Assembly (NCBI GenBank): GCA_963662645.2
Contig: OY759762.1
Coordinates: 2,728,001 to 2,792,000, forward strand
DNA: 64,000 nucleotides
Reading direction: 5' to 3'
Origin: Aldehydirespirator sp963662645
GTDB lineage: Bacteria; Actinomycetota; Acidimicrobiia; Acidimicrobiales; Aldehydirespiratoraceae
This document shows, in pieces, positions 1 to 8,573 of this stretch (within the stretch, counting starts at the first letter, position 1; every line of letters starts with the position of its first letter). Position numbers and translations under genes: made by a program. Under the pieces are notes generated by a model. The model was given only the letters and a program-made list of their open reading frames with translations, did no database searches and was not told the DNA's origin.

Positions 1-564
1 AGCCTGGAGGCTCTCGGCATCGAGGTGTGGGCCCACGACGCCCCGTTCGCCTTCGAGGACGTGTACGTCCAGATCGAACAGCTCGGCGAGGTCACGGGAC
101 GGACCGACGAAGCGGCCGCGCTGGTCGCCGACATGAGGGCCGAGATCGCCGAGTTGATCGCGGCCGCGCCCGACGCGTCCGGCCTGACCTACTACCACGA
201 GTTGGACAACACGCTCTACACCGTCACCAGCAGCACGTTCGTCGGGCAGGTGTACAGCCTGTTCGGCCTCACCAACGTCGCCGACCCCGCCGACGCCGAC
301 GGCAGCGCTTGGGGCTATCCGCAGCTGAGCGACGAGTACCTGGTGGACGCCGACCCCGACGTGATCTTCCTGGCCGACACCCTTTGCTGCGGCCAGAACG
401 CGCAGACCGTGGCGGCCCGACCCGGCTGGGACCAGCTCACCGCGGTGCAGGACGGCCGGATTGTCGAGCTCAGCGACGACATCGTGTCGCGCTGGGGTCC
501 CCGCCTGGTGGACTTCATCGCAGCCATCTCCGACGTCCTAGTGTCGATCGACGCAGCGAGCTAG
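1..564 (+). CDS. btuF: Substrate-binding protein of a corrinoid/iron-type ABC importer, 3' part only
   Basis: The frame is open back to base 1, so the 5' end lies outside the window; 187 codons are visible. The visible part is the C-terminal lobe of a helical-backbone (BtuF/FhuD-type) binding protein, with ADPDVIFLAD near the middle and the typical ending SRWGPRLVDFI. It would capture the ligand outside the membrane and hand it to the FecCD-type permease 25 bases downstream. It ends in TAG, so it does not overlap the permease. Corrinoid is inferred as the ligand because cobO, cobU, cobT and cobS follow; a siderophore binder would look similar at this resolution. Confidence 0.85.
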   Translation, partial: SLEALGIEVWAHDAPFAFEDVYVQIEQLGEVTGRTDEAAALVADMRAEIAELIAAAPDASGLTYYHELDNTLYTVTSSTFVGQVYSLFGLTNVADPADADGSAWGYPQLSDEYLVDADPDVIFLADTLCCGQNAQTVAARPGWDQLTAVQDGRIVELSDDIVSRWGPRLVDFIAAISDVLVSIDAAS

Positions 565-589
565 ACGCCGGAGGAGCGGGCGGCTTGAC

Positions 590-1660
590 GTGAGCGACTC
601 GCAGTCAACCGGCGGATCTAGCGCCGCCCTGCAGGCGTCGGGCCTGCGGCTGGGCCCGCTGGCTTCCGGCCTGGCCGCGGCTGCCGTCGCGGTGATCGCA
701 GGGCTGACGATCGGCCCGGTGGACATCGCCGCGCATCGGGTCGCCCTGCAGCTGCTGGACGGGCTTCCGGGCTTGGCGATCGACTCCGGCCTGAGCGACG
801 CCCACACCGCCATCGTGGAGCAGATCCGGCTGCCGCGGGTGGCGCTCGGCCTCCTGGTCGGGGCCACCCTGTCCGTGAGCGGTGCCGCCTATCAGGGCGC
901 GTTCCGGAACCCGCTGGCCGACCCGTACCTGCTCGGCATCGCGGCCGGAGCCGGGCTCGGAGCCACCATCGCCATCACCAGCAACCTGGGCGACGGAGCC
1001 GGCGTGCTGGACCCAGTGCCGCTGGCCGCCTTCGCGGGTGCGCTCATCTCGGTGACGGTGTCGTACGTGGCCGGCCATCTCGGGGGCCGCTCGGTGGCGT
1101 CGCTGATCCTGGCCGGCATCGCAGTGGCCAGCTTCCTCACCGCCTGCCAGACCTACGTGCTGCAGGCCAACAGCGACGCATTCCGTCAGATCTTCGCCTG
1201 GATCCTGGGCCGCATCGCCACCTCGGGATGGTCCGAGCCCGTGCTGATGCTGCCCTATTTCGCGGTGACCGTGGCGGTGGTGCTGCGCTACCGCCGGGCG
1301 CTCGACGTGCTGGCCGTCGGCGACGAGGAGGCCGCCGCGCTCGGTCTGGAGCCCCGCCGGGTCCGGTTGGTCGTGGTGCTGGCCGCGTCTCTCGGCGCGG
1401 CTGCAGCGGTGTCGGTGAGCGGGCTCATCGGCTTCGTGGGCATCATCGTGCCCCACACGGTGCGCCTCGCGTTCGGCAGCAGCAACCGTGTGGTGCTGCC
1501 GTTGTCGGTGCTGTTCGGCGGAGCGTTCATGGTTCTCGCCGATCTGGCCGCCCGGACCGCGCTGGCGCCGGCCGAGCTGCCCATCGGCGTGGTGACCGCG
1601 TTCTTGGGCGCCCCCTTCTTCGTGCTGGTGCTGCGGACCAGCCGGCGGGAGATCTGGTGA
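590..1660 (+). CDS. btuC: FecCD-family permease of corrinoid/iron ABC importer
   Basis: A 356-residue, very hydrophobic protein of usual FecCD/BtuC length (about 330-350, ten membrane helices). Diagnostic stretches are EQIRLPRVALGLLVGATLSV near residue 80, GAAYQGAFRNPLADPYLLGI near 100 and SVSGLIGFVGIIVPHTVR near 275. GTG at 590 is chosen because GGAGGAG lies about 15 bases upstream and the family N-terminal helix begins soon after. It forms the translocation channel for the binding protein upstream and the ATPase downstream. Its TGA overlaps a GTG that opens a 16-codon micro-ORF leading to the ATPase gene. Confidence 0.9.
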   Translation: MSDSQSTGGSSAALQASGLRLGPLASGLAAAAVAVIAGLTIGPVDIAAHRVALQLLDGLPGLAIDSGLSDAHTAIVEQIRLPRVALGLLVGATLSVSGAAYQGAFRNPLADPYLLGIAAGAGLGATIAITSNLGDGAGVLDPVPLAAFAGALISVTVSYVAGHLGGRSVASLILAGIAVASFLTACQTYVLQANSDAFRQIFAWILGRIATSGWSEPVLMLPYFAVTVAVVLRYRRALDVLAVGDEEAAALGLEPRRVRLVVVLAASLGAAAAVSVSGLIGFVGIIVPHTVRLAFGSSNRVVLPLSVLFGGAFMVLADLAARTALAPAELPIGVVTAFLGAPFFVLVLRTSRREIW

Positions 1661-1707
1661 AGAACGCAGCCCCGCAGCCTGTCACCGAGCCGGTGGCGCT
1701 CACATGA
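1657..1707 (+). other. Bridging micro-ORF between btuC and btuD (16 codons)
   Basis: GTG at 1657 overlaps the btuC TGA (GTGA), the frame runs 16 codons and its TGA overlaps the btuD ATG at 1704 (ATGA). It begins MKNA, as BtuD does, because the 12 bases at 1658-1669 are repeated exactly at 1705-1716. Whether a peptide is made is unknown; the arrangement would allow a ribosome to re-initiate from btuC to btuD. Confidence 0.45.
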
Positions 1708-2525
1708 AGAACGCAGTGAGCGTGCGGGCGCTGGACGTCGCCCTCGACGGCACCCGCGTGCTGCGCGGCGTCGACCTGATTGCGGCGACCGGGGAGTGGG
1801 TCAACATCATCGGCCCCAACGGAGCAGGCAAGACCACCCTCCTGCGAGCGCTGCTCGGCTTGGTGGACTTCGAGGGGGAGATCGTCATCGACGGGTTGAG
1901 CGACCGGCGTCGCTCGGCCCGGGCCCGCAAGATCGCCTACGTTCCGCAGACGCCGGTGATCCCGCCGGGGATGCTTGTCGGCGACTACGCGCTCTTGGGG
2001 CGCACGCCGCACCGGGGCGTCTTCGCGGCCGAGACCGCCAACGACCGCAGGATCGCGGCCGAGGTCCTGGCACGGCTCGACCTGGACGGCTTCGGAGAGC
2101 GCACAGTGCAGTCGCTCTCGGGCGGCGAGCGCCAGCGGGCGGTGATGGCCCGGGCCCTGGCCCAGCAGGCCGACGTCCTGCTCCTCGACGAGCCCACCAC
2201 CGCCCTCGACCTAGGCCATCAGCAGGAAGTGCTCGAGCTGGTCGACGCCCTGCGGCGGGAGCGCGGCCTCACGGTCATCGCGACGCTGCATGACTTGACA
2301 CTGGCGGCACGCTACGGCGACCGCATCGCCATCCTCGCCGACGGGCGGATCGCTGAGACCGGGCTTCCTGCCGAGGTTCTCACGGTGCGGAGCATCGCCG
2401 AACACTTCGGCGCCAGCGTGCGCATAGTCGACGATCCCGAAGGCCCCGTGATCGTGCCCACCGCCGGGGCGAGCGATTCGCGCCCTACGACCGGCCCCAT
2501 CGCCCAGAATGGAGACCAACCGTGA
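1704..2525 (+). CDS. btuD: ATPase of corrinoid/iron ABC importer
   Basis: A 273-residue ABC ATPase. Walker A is GPNGAGKTT (about 38-46), the signature is LSGGERQRAVMARALAQ (about 138), Walker B is VLLLDEPTTALDLGHQ and the H-loop is TLHDLT. This is the FepC/BtuD/HemV subfamily. It energises the permease at 590. ATG at 1704 gives the normal short N-terminus. The last codons overlap the cobO GTG at 2522 by four bases (GTGA), so transport and corrinoid adenosylation genes are translationally coupled. The residues after about 235 form a low-conservation tail. Confidence 0.9.
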   Translation: MKNAVSVRALDVALDGTRVLRGVDLIAATGEWVNIIGPNGAGKTTLLRALLGLVDFEGEIVIDGLSDRRRSARARKIAYVPQTPVIPPGMLVGDYALLGRTPHRGVFAAETANDRRIAAEVLARLDLDGFGERTVQSLSGGERQRAVMARALAQQADVLLLDEPTTALDLGHQQEVLELVDALRRERGLTVIATLHDLTLAARYGDRIAILADGRIAETGLPAEVLTVRSIAEHFGASVRIVDDPEGPVIVPTAGASDSRPTTGPIAQNGDQP

Positions 2526-3094
2526 CCACCAGCGACTCCCCGCCCACCGAAGATCCCCGCCCAGGCGGCATGCGCGCCGCCAGGAGCCTCGTCGTGGTCA
2601 ACACCGGCGACGGCAAGGGGAAGTCCTCGGCCGCGTTCGGCATGGTGATGAGGGCCAGAGCCCGGGGCTGGCCGGTTGCGGTGGTGCAGTTCCTCAAGTC
2701 CGACGACTGGGTGACCGGCGAGCAGCTGATGGCCGAGCCGCTCGGTGTGGACTTCTGGTCGCTGGGGGAGGGCTTCACCTGGGACAGCGACGACCTGACC
2801 CGCGACGAGGCCGAAGCCCGCGAGGCGTGGCGGCACGGCAGGGGGGTGGTGGAGGCGGGCGAGCACCGGCTGGTGGTGTTCGACGAGATCACCTATCCGC
2901 TGAACTGGGGCTGGATCGACGCCGCCGAGGTGGAGGCCACGTTCCGCAACCGCCCCGAGGGCGTGTCGCTGGTGCTTACCGGCCGGGATGCGCCCGATTG
3001 GATGATCGAGCTGGCCGACACGGCCACCGAGATGGTCAAGACCAAGCACGCCTACGACTCCGGGATCCTGGCCAAGAAGGGGATCGACTACTGA
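2522..3094 (+). CDS. cobO: Cob(I)yrinic acid a,c-diamide adenosyltransferase
   Basis: 190 residues, the usual CobO/BtuR length. The P-loop-like ATP site TGDGKGKSSAAFGMVMRA sits near residue 29, followed by VVQFLKSDDW, DEITYPLNWGWI near 121 and LTGRDAP near 156, all standard for the family. It transfers the adenosyl group of ATP to the cobalt of imported or newly made corrinoids in the cytoplasm. The gene overlaps the ATPase stop by four bases. Its own TGA is followed by a TGATG junction that opens a 20-codon frame ending inside the palindromic repeat at 3110-3164. Confidence 0.95.
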   Translation: MTTSDSPPTEDPRPGGMRAARSLVVVNTGDGKGKSSAAFGMVMRARARGWPVAVVQFLKSDDWVTGEQLMAEPLGVDFWSLGEGFTWDSDDLTRDEAEAREAWRHGRGVVEAGEHRLVVFDEITYPLNWGWIDAAEVEATFRNRPEGVSLVLTGRDAPDWMIELADTATEMVKTKHAYDSGILAKKGIDY

Positions 3095-3109
3095 TGAGGA
3101 AGGCTGCAA

Positions 3110-3164
3110 GACGAACTTCAATCGGTTTGCCACCTATACGGTGGTCAACCCATTGAAGTTCGTC
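3110..3164. repeat. Palindromic intergenic repeat, family A copy 1
   Basis: Outer arms at 3110-3122 and 3152-3164 are perfect 13-base inverted repeats (GACGAACTTCAAT and its complement); inner arms around GCCACC/GGTGGTCAACC pair imperfectly. Three relatives lie at 25226-25278, 43578-43628 and 53841-53890. No T-run follows, so it is not a normal terminator. It separates cobO from cobU. Confidence 0.8.
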
Positions 3165-3190
3165 GGGAGCGGACTCGGAGGCTGGGTTCG

Positions 3191-3748
3191 TTGGCGCTGA
3201 CGGTACTCACTGGTGGTGCCCGGTCGGGCAAGTCGGCTACGGCGGTCGAAGCTGCCGCCGCCTCGGGAGGGCCGGTGACGTTCATCGCCACGGCTGAGCC
3301 GGGCGACGAGGAGATGGCCGAGCGCATCGCCCGGCACCGGGCGCGGCGGCCCGCCCACTGGGCGACCCTGGAGGCGACTCGCGACCTGGTCGGGGCCGTC
3401 GAGACGGTCGACCCAGCCGACACGATCATCATCGACTGCCTCGCGATGTGGGCGACCAATCGGATGCTGGAGGAGCCTCGGCCATCCGACGCCGACATCG
3501 AGGCGGAGGTCGCCCGGCTGGCCCGCCATCTGGCGCGGCGCCCCGGGCTGTCGCTGGTGGTCACCAACGAGGTCGGCTCGGGAGTGGTGCCGGCCACGCC
3601 TCTGGGGCGCGACTTCCGGGACCTGCTGGGGATGGTCAATCAGGCGGTGGTGCGGGCCGCCGACACCGCCTACCTCGTGGTCGCGGGACGGCTGCTGCCC
3701 CTCGTCGACCCGGCCGCCGGGCTGCGTCTCCAAGGACTGGGCGAGTGA
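3191..3748 (+). CDS. cobU: Adenosylcobinamide kinase / adenosylcobinamide-phosphate guanylyltransferase
   Basis: 185 residues. The N-terminus VLTGGARSGKSATAVEAAA is the characteristic CobU P-loop, and RHRARRPAHWATLE near residue 50 contains the histidine that is guanylated in the family. VTNEVGSGVVP and the ending RDLLGMVNQAVVRAADTAYLVVAGRLLPL are typical. It activates adenosylcobinamide to its GDP form. The start is TTG at 3191, with CGGAGG nine bases before it; no other start gives the conserved N-terminus. The last 36 bases including the stop are duplicated in tandem at 3749-3784. Confidence 0.95.
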   Translation: MALTVLTGGARSGKSATAVEAAAASGGPVTFIATAEPGDEEMAERIARHRARRPAHWATLEATRDLVGAVETVDPADTIIIDCLAMWATNRMLEEPRPSDADIEAEVARLARHLARRPGLSLVVTNEVGSGVVPATPLGRDFRDLLGMVNQAVVRAADTAYLVVAGRLLPLVDPAAGLRLQGLGE

Positions 3749-3784
3749 GCCGCCGGGTTGCGTCTCCAAGGACTGGGCGAGTGA
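3713..3784 (+). repeat. 36-base tandem duplication of the cobU 3' end
   Basis: Bases 3713-3748, ending in the cobU TGA, are repeated at 3749-3784 with a single C/T difference. The unit is a multiple of three and keeps GTGA at its end, so it repeats the stop/start junction. Confidence 0.9.
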
Positions 3785-3873
3785 GCCGCTGGTTCGTTGC
3801 TTTCCGAATTGGCAGCGGTGAGGTTCGTTTCGGGCGTTCTCCGCTGCCAATTCGCGTTCGGATGCTTGGGTGA
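3745..3873 (+). other. Bridging micro-ORF between cobU and cobT (42 codons)
   Basis: GTG at 3745 overlaps the cobU TGA. The frame stays open for 42 codons, through the duplicated cobU end and the family B palindrome at 3805-3854, and its TGA at 3871-3873 overlaps the cobT GTG at 3870 by four bases. It contains two copies of ASPRTGRVSR-like sequence (the first inside the cobU shadow). No known protein is recognised. Confidence 0.4.
3805..3854. repeat. Palindromic repeat, family B copy 1
   Basis: Perfect 14-base inverted arms CGAATTGGCAGCGG (3805-3818) and its complement (3841-3854) enclose a 22-base loop. Related elements occur at 26875-27069 (three tandem copies) and 42270-42316. Confidence 0.8.
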
Positions 3874-4871
3874 TGGCGGCGAGCGGCGTTCTTGCCGGCC
3901 TGCTCGCCGACCTTCCGGGGCCGGACCTGGATGCGCGCGACCAGGTGGCGGCTAGGGCTGCCACCGTGCTGCGCCCGGCCGGTGCTTTCGCTCGCCTCGA
4001 CGCGGTGGCTGCCTGGCTGGCCGGATGGCAGGGCACTACGGCCCCACGGGTGGACCGGCCTCACGTGGCGGTGTTCGCCGCCGACCACGGCGTGGCTGCC
4101 GATGGCGTGAGCGCCTACCCGGCATCGGTGACCGCCGCCATGGCCGACGCCATCCGCAGCGGCGTGGCCACCGTCACGGTGCTCGCCCGCGAGGTCGGCG
4201 CAACCCTCGGTCTCGTCAACGTGGGGGTGGGACGCCCCACCGGCAACATCCGTGTCGCCGACGCCATGACCCCCGACGAGTTCGACACAGCCGCGGCCGC
4301 GGGCGCGGCGGCGGTCGAGGAGGCCGACGCTGATCTGCTGGTGGTGGGCGAGATCGGGATCGGCAATACCACAGCCGCGGCTGCCGTGGCGGCGGCAACC
4401 CTGGGCGGGGCGGCCGCCGACTGGGTTGGACCGGGAACCGGCGTGGTCGGCACCGCCCTGGCCCGCAAATGCGACGTGGTCCAGGCTGCGCTCGACCGGG
4501 TGGGCTCGGTTGCTCCCTTACATGCGTTGCGGCGCTTAGGGGGCCGGGAACTGGCCGCGATGGCCGGGGCGGTGGCCGCGGCCCGTAGGTGCCGGCTTCC
4601 GGTGGTGCTCGACGGGTTCATCGCTACCGCCGCGGTCGCCCCGCTGGCCGTGGCCCGCCCCGGCAGCCTCGACCACTGTATAGCGGGGCACTGCTCAGCC
4701 GAGCCGGGCCACCACCGGTTGCTGGAGGCGCTGAGGCTCGATCCGCTGATGCAACTCGACCTGCGGCTGGGGGAGGGGTCCGGGGCGCTGGTGGCGGTAC
4801 CCGTCATCCGGATGGCTGCTGCGGCCGTAGTCGAGGTGGCCACCTTCGAGGAGTGGGGGCTCCAGCAGTGA
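3870..4871 (+). CDS. cobT: Nicotinate-nucleotide:dimethylbenzimidazole phosphoribosyltransferase
   Basis: 333 residues, near the usual 340-350. VFAADHGVAADGVSAYP (about 70), GEIGIGNTTAAAAV (about 155), the WVGPGTGV stretch and the late LRLGEGSGA with the catalytic glutamate are standard CobT features. It makes alpha-ribazole phosphate from the lower-ligand base and nicotinate mononucleotide. The start is GTG at 3870, overlapping the bridging micro-ORF stop, with ATG at 3873 as an alternative. Its own TGA overlaps a GTG that opens another bridging micro-ORF to cobS. Confidence 0.95.
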   Translation: MMAASGVLAGLLADLPGPDLDARDQVAARAATVLRPAGAFARLDAVAAWLAGWQGTTAPRVDRPHVAVFAADHGVAADGVSAYPASVTAAMADAIRSGVATVTVLAREVGATLGLVNVGVGRPTGNIRVADAMTPDEFDTAAAAGAAAVEEADADLLVVGEIGIGNTTAAAAVAAATLGGAAADWVGPGTGVVGTALARKCDVVQAALDRVGSVAPLHALRRLGGRELAAMAGAVAAARRCRLPVVLDGFIATAAVAPLAVARPGSLDHCIAGHCSAEPGHHRLLEALRLDPLMQLDLRLGEGSGALVAVPVIRMAAAAVVEVATFEEWGLQQ

Positions 4872-4972
4872 CTTGGCACCCGCGGCGGAGGACTTCGATG
4901 TGCCCAGATCGACTTCGACACCCCGGAGGGCGCGACGGCGCGACTTGGCACTCACGGCGGGAACTTCGATGA
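4868..4972 (+). other. Bridging micro-ORF between cobT and cobS (34 codons)
   Basis: GTG at 4868 overlaps the cobT TGA; the frame runs 34 codons and ends in TGA at 4970-4972, overlapping the cobS ATG at 4969 (ATGA). The span holds an imperfect direct repeat, 4870-4900 and 4942-4971 (ACTTGGCAC...CTTCGATG), each copy carrying a purine-rich stretch followed by ATG, so the start-site module appears duplicated. Confidence 0.45.
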
Positions 4973-5715
4973 GCTTCCGGTGGGCATGGGCCTTCCTGAC
5001 CCGCCTGCCCGGGGGCGCTCATCCTGGCGACAGCCGGGAGCTGGGCCGCAGCGTCCCTTGGTTCCCGGTCGTGGGCGCGGTGGTTGGAGCCCTGTCCGGC
5101 ACGGTCTACTGGGCTCTTCACGGGCCGCTGGGCGAGCCGCTCGCGGCCGTGCTGGCCGTGGCGGCTGGCGCCGTCGCCACCGGCTGCTTCCACGAGGACG
5201 GCCTGGCCGACACCGCGGACGCTCTCGGTGGGGCAGGTCGGGAGCGGCGACTGGAGATCATGAAGGACTCCCGTGTCGGAGTGTTCGGGGTGCTGGCACT
5301 GGTGCTGTCCACGCTGGTCCGGGTGTTCGCGGTGTCGTCGCTGGCACCTGTGGACGGTCTGATCGCGCTGGTTGTGGCCCACACGCTTGGTCGCACGATG
5401 GCAGTGGCAGCGATGGGCGTGGTCCCCGCAGTCGCCGGCACCGGGCTCGGCCACAGCTACACGGCCCACATGCCTCGGGCCTGGACTGCGGCCGTGGTCG
5501 CAGTCTCATCGGCGATCGGGGCGAGCCTCGGGCTCACGGGTGCGGTCTCGCTCGCAGCGGCTGCCGCCGGCGCGGCGTTGGCAGGTGTGGTCGCGCACCG
5601 CGCCTTCGGTGGCATCACCGGCGATGTTCTCGGCGCAACCGAGCAGTTTGCCGAGATGGCCGTGCTCCTGTCGGCTGCGGCCCTGGCGGCCAATCACGGC
5701 TGGTCCTGGATCTGA
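4969..5715 (+). CDS. cobS: Adenosylcobinamide-GDP ribazoletransferase (cobalamin synthase)
   Basis: 248 residues from ATG at 4969. The start MSFRWAWAFLTRLPGG matches the family opening, and CFHEDGLADTADALGG near residue 68 is the hallmark acidic motif of CobS; several hydrophobic helices follow, as expected for this membrane enzyme. It joins adenosylcobinamide-GDP (from CobU) with alpha-ribazole (phosphate) (from CobT). The frame is open upstream to a TTG at 4873, but those codons lie over the duplicated junction and do not resemble the family, so 4969 is preferred. Confidence 0.93.
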   Translation: MSFRWAWAFLTRLPGGAHPGDSRELGRSVPWFPVVGAVVGALSGTVYWALHGPLGEPLAAVLAVAAGAVATGCFHEDGLADTADALGGAGRERRLEIMKDSRVGVFGVLALVLSTLVRVFAVSSLAPVDGLIALVVAHTLGRTMAVAAMGVVPAVAGTGLGHSYTAHMPRAWTAAVVAVSSAIGASLGLTGAVSLAAAAAGAALAGVVAHRAFGGITGDVLGATEQFAEMAVLLSAAALAANHGWSWI

Positions 5716-5789
5716 CCCAGCATCGACTGACTCTTACCCGGTGCCGGTTAGCCTCCGCTCGACAGGCCCCAAACATGCAGGAGGCAGCA

Positions 5790-6572
5790 ATGCGGAGCCA
5801 TGAAATCGACTACCGGATCTACGGGGACGACCTCCAGTTCGTGGAGATCGAACTGGATCCTGGAGAGATCGTCGTTGCCGAGGCCGGGGCCATGATGTAC
5901 ATGGAGCAGGGCATCACGTTCGAGGCCAAGATGGGCGACGGCTCCGATCCTGACCAGGGCACCTGGGGCAAGCTCAAGTCGGCGGCCAAGCGGGGCATCA
6001 CCGGCGAGGGCCTGTTCATGACCCACTTCATGAACGCCGCGCCGCAGGGCAAGCAGCGGGTGGCCATGGCCGCTCCCTACCCGGGCAAGATCCTGCCCAT
6101 CAACCTGGCCGCGGCCGGCGGGCATTTGCTGGCCCAGAAGGACGCCTTCCTGTGCGCGGCGTCGGGCACCAAGCTCGACGTCGCCTTCAACCGCAAGCTC
6201 GGCACCGGCCTGTTCGGCGGCGAGGGCTTCATCCTGCAGTCCATCTCTGGTGACGGGCTGGCCTTCATGCACGCTGGCGGCACCATCGTGGAGAAGCAGC
6301 TCCAGGGCGAGACCCTGCGGGTCGACACCGGCTGCATCGTGGCCTTCCAGCCCCAGATCCAGTACTCGATCGAGCGGGCTGGCAACCTCAAGTCGATGGT
6401 GTTCGGCGGCGAGGGCCTTTTCCTAGCCACTCTCACCGGCGTGGGCCGGGTGTGGCTGCAATCGCTTCCGTTCAATCGCATAGCGGACCGCGTGATCGCC
6501 AACCTGAAGCCGGGCGGCTCCCAGGGCGAGGGCTCGGTGATCGGCGGCCTGTCCAACATCTTCGAACGCTGA
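5790..6572 (+). CDS. AIM24 / TIGR00266 family protein
   Basis: 260 residues beginning MRSHEIDYRIYGDDLQ. The sequence has the glycine-rich beta-helix character of the AIM24 (DUF124) family: EAGAMMYMEQGI near 30, GGEGFILQSISGDG near 145, RVDTGCIVAFQPQIQYSIE near 185, GGEGLFLATLTG near 210 and a late WLQSLPF. The biochemical role of this bacterial family is not known; the mitochondrial relative affects membrane organisation. ATG at 5790 has AGGAGG eight bases upstream; an in-frame ATG at 5775 lies before that ribosome site and is unlikely. It stands alone, converging with the catabolic block downstream. Confidence 0.88.
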   Translation: MRSHEIDYRIYGDDLQFVEIELDPGEIVVAEAGAMMYMEQGITFEAKMGDGSDPDQGTWGKLKSAAKRGITGEGLFMTHFMNAAPQGKQRVAMAAPYPGKILPINLAAAGGHLLAQKDAFLCAASGTKLDVAFNRKLGTGLFGGEGFILQSISGDGLAFMHAGGTIVEKQLQGETLRVDTGCIVAFQPQIQYSIERAGNLKSMVFGGEGLFLATLTGVGRVWLQSLPFNRIADRVIANLKPGGSQGEGSVIGGLSNIFER

Positions 6573-6602
6573 TCGGCGATCGGGGTGGCGCGCGCGGCCT
6601 GC

Positions 6603-7489
6603 TCAGACGATTGGGATGGTGAACGCGCCCAGCGGGCCGAAGTCGAAGCGGAAGTCGTCGCCCGGCGCGACCGCCATCGGGCGGGTGAACGAGCCCGACA
6701 GGATCACCTCACCCGCCCCTAGCGACCGGCCCTGCCCGGCGTAGCGGCGGGCCAGCCACACGATGCCGTTGGCGGGATGGTCGAGCACGCCAGCGGCCAG
6801 CCCGGTCTCCTCGACGACGCCGTTGCGGTAGGCGATGGCGCCCGCCCAGCGCAGATCTGCCTCGCGCGGCCCCACCGGATGACCACCGGTGACGATCCCG
6901 GCGTCGGCCGCATTGTCGGCGATGGTGTCTACCACGGTGCGGGTGCGGCCGGTGGCCGGGTCGGTGCGGAGGGTCCGGGACGCGATCAACTCCACCGCGG
7001 CGGTGACATGGTCGGTGGCGTCGAGAACGTCGTCGATCCCGAGGTCGGCGCCGTGGAGGTCGTGGTCCAGAACGAAGGCCAGCTCGACTTCCAGGCGCAA
7101 GTCGCAGAAGTCGGCGGCTGCGATGGGCTCGCCGGGGGCGAACACCATGGCGTCGGTGAGGAAGCCCGAGTCCGGCGTGTCGATGTTCATGGCCTGCTGC
7201 ATGGCCCGGCTGGTGAGGCCGATCTTGTGGCCGATCACCTGCTCGCCCCGGTCCAGCCGGATGTCCAGCCACGCGGCCTGGACCCGGTAGGCCTCGTCGA
7301 TGGTCATGTGCGGGTAGGCGCCGGTGGTCTGGCGGACCTGCCTGCGCTCGCGCTCGGCGGCGTCGAGCAACTCGGCCTCGGCCTGGATCTCTCCGTCGGT
7401 GAGCGCGTGTTGCCCGGGCGGGGCCGTCCCTTCGTCGGTGAGCGCGGGCCCTCCCTGCGCGGGTGACTTGCCCTCCGAAGGGGGGTGGT

Positions 7490-7493
<4 letters not shown>
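6603..7493 (-). CDS. hpaH: 2-oxohept-4-ene-1,7-dioate hydratase (HpaH/MhpD family)
   Basis: 296 residues. HKIGLTSRAMQ, the paired acids in LRLEVELAFVLDHDL, DTIADNAADAGIVTGG, YRNGVVEETGLAAGVLDHPANGI and LSGSFTRPM follow the E. coli HpaH sequence (recalled) closely, more so than generic 2-keto-4-pentenoate hydratases. The enzyme adds water to 2-oxohept-4-ene-1,7-dioate in the homoprotocatechuate meta pathway. GTG at 7493 overlaps the TGA of the upstream oxidoreductase (GTGA), fixing the start; a longer in-frame reading to 8036 is only antisense of that gene. The first 30 residues before the conserved part are low-complexity. Confidence 0.85.
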
Positions 7494-8479
<986 letters not shown>

Positions 8480-8505
8480 AGTTCAGTTCCTCCCGATGTC
8501 GATGC

Positions 8506-8541
8506 GTGTGCTCCAGCATGAGCACACCAGAGCACAGTATG
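8506..8541 (-). promoter_or_regulatory. Candidate operator and -10 upstream of the quinone oxidoreductase
   Basis: GTGTGCTC-N6-GAGCACAC (8506-8527) is a perfect 8-base inverted repeat in the 94-base gap between the dioxygenase and the oxidoreductase genes. On the minus strand CATACT (8541-8536) lies 8 bases before it, so transcription would start inside the palindrome. No good -35 is visible. Confidence 0.45.
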
Positions 8542-8573
8542 GGGGTTCTCCGGGCCTGCGGTGTCTGAGCGGT

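Noticed and set aside
605..1456. Long antisense ORFs in GC-rich genes (also 39123-40163, 55803-57599, 50802-52427)
   Set aside because: They lie opposite clearly conserved genes, have biased arginine/proline/histidine-rich content and match no family; they are shadows of high GC content.
3094..3156. 20-codon frame after cobO (TGATG)
   Set aside because: It stops inside the family A palindrome, 35 bases before the cobU start, so it is not a bridge and resembles no protein.
3110..3164. Family A palindrome as a rho-independent terminator
   Set aside because: No T-run follows any of the four copies, and copy 1 is inside a cob operon whose downstream genes must be transcribed.
1..5715. Cobalamin riboswitch for the transport and cob genes
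   Set aside because: No B12-box-like sequence was recognised in the gaps; the operon promoter lies outside the window.
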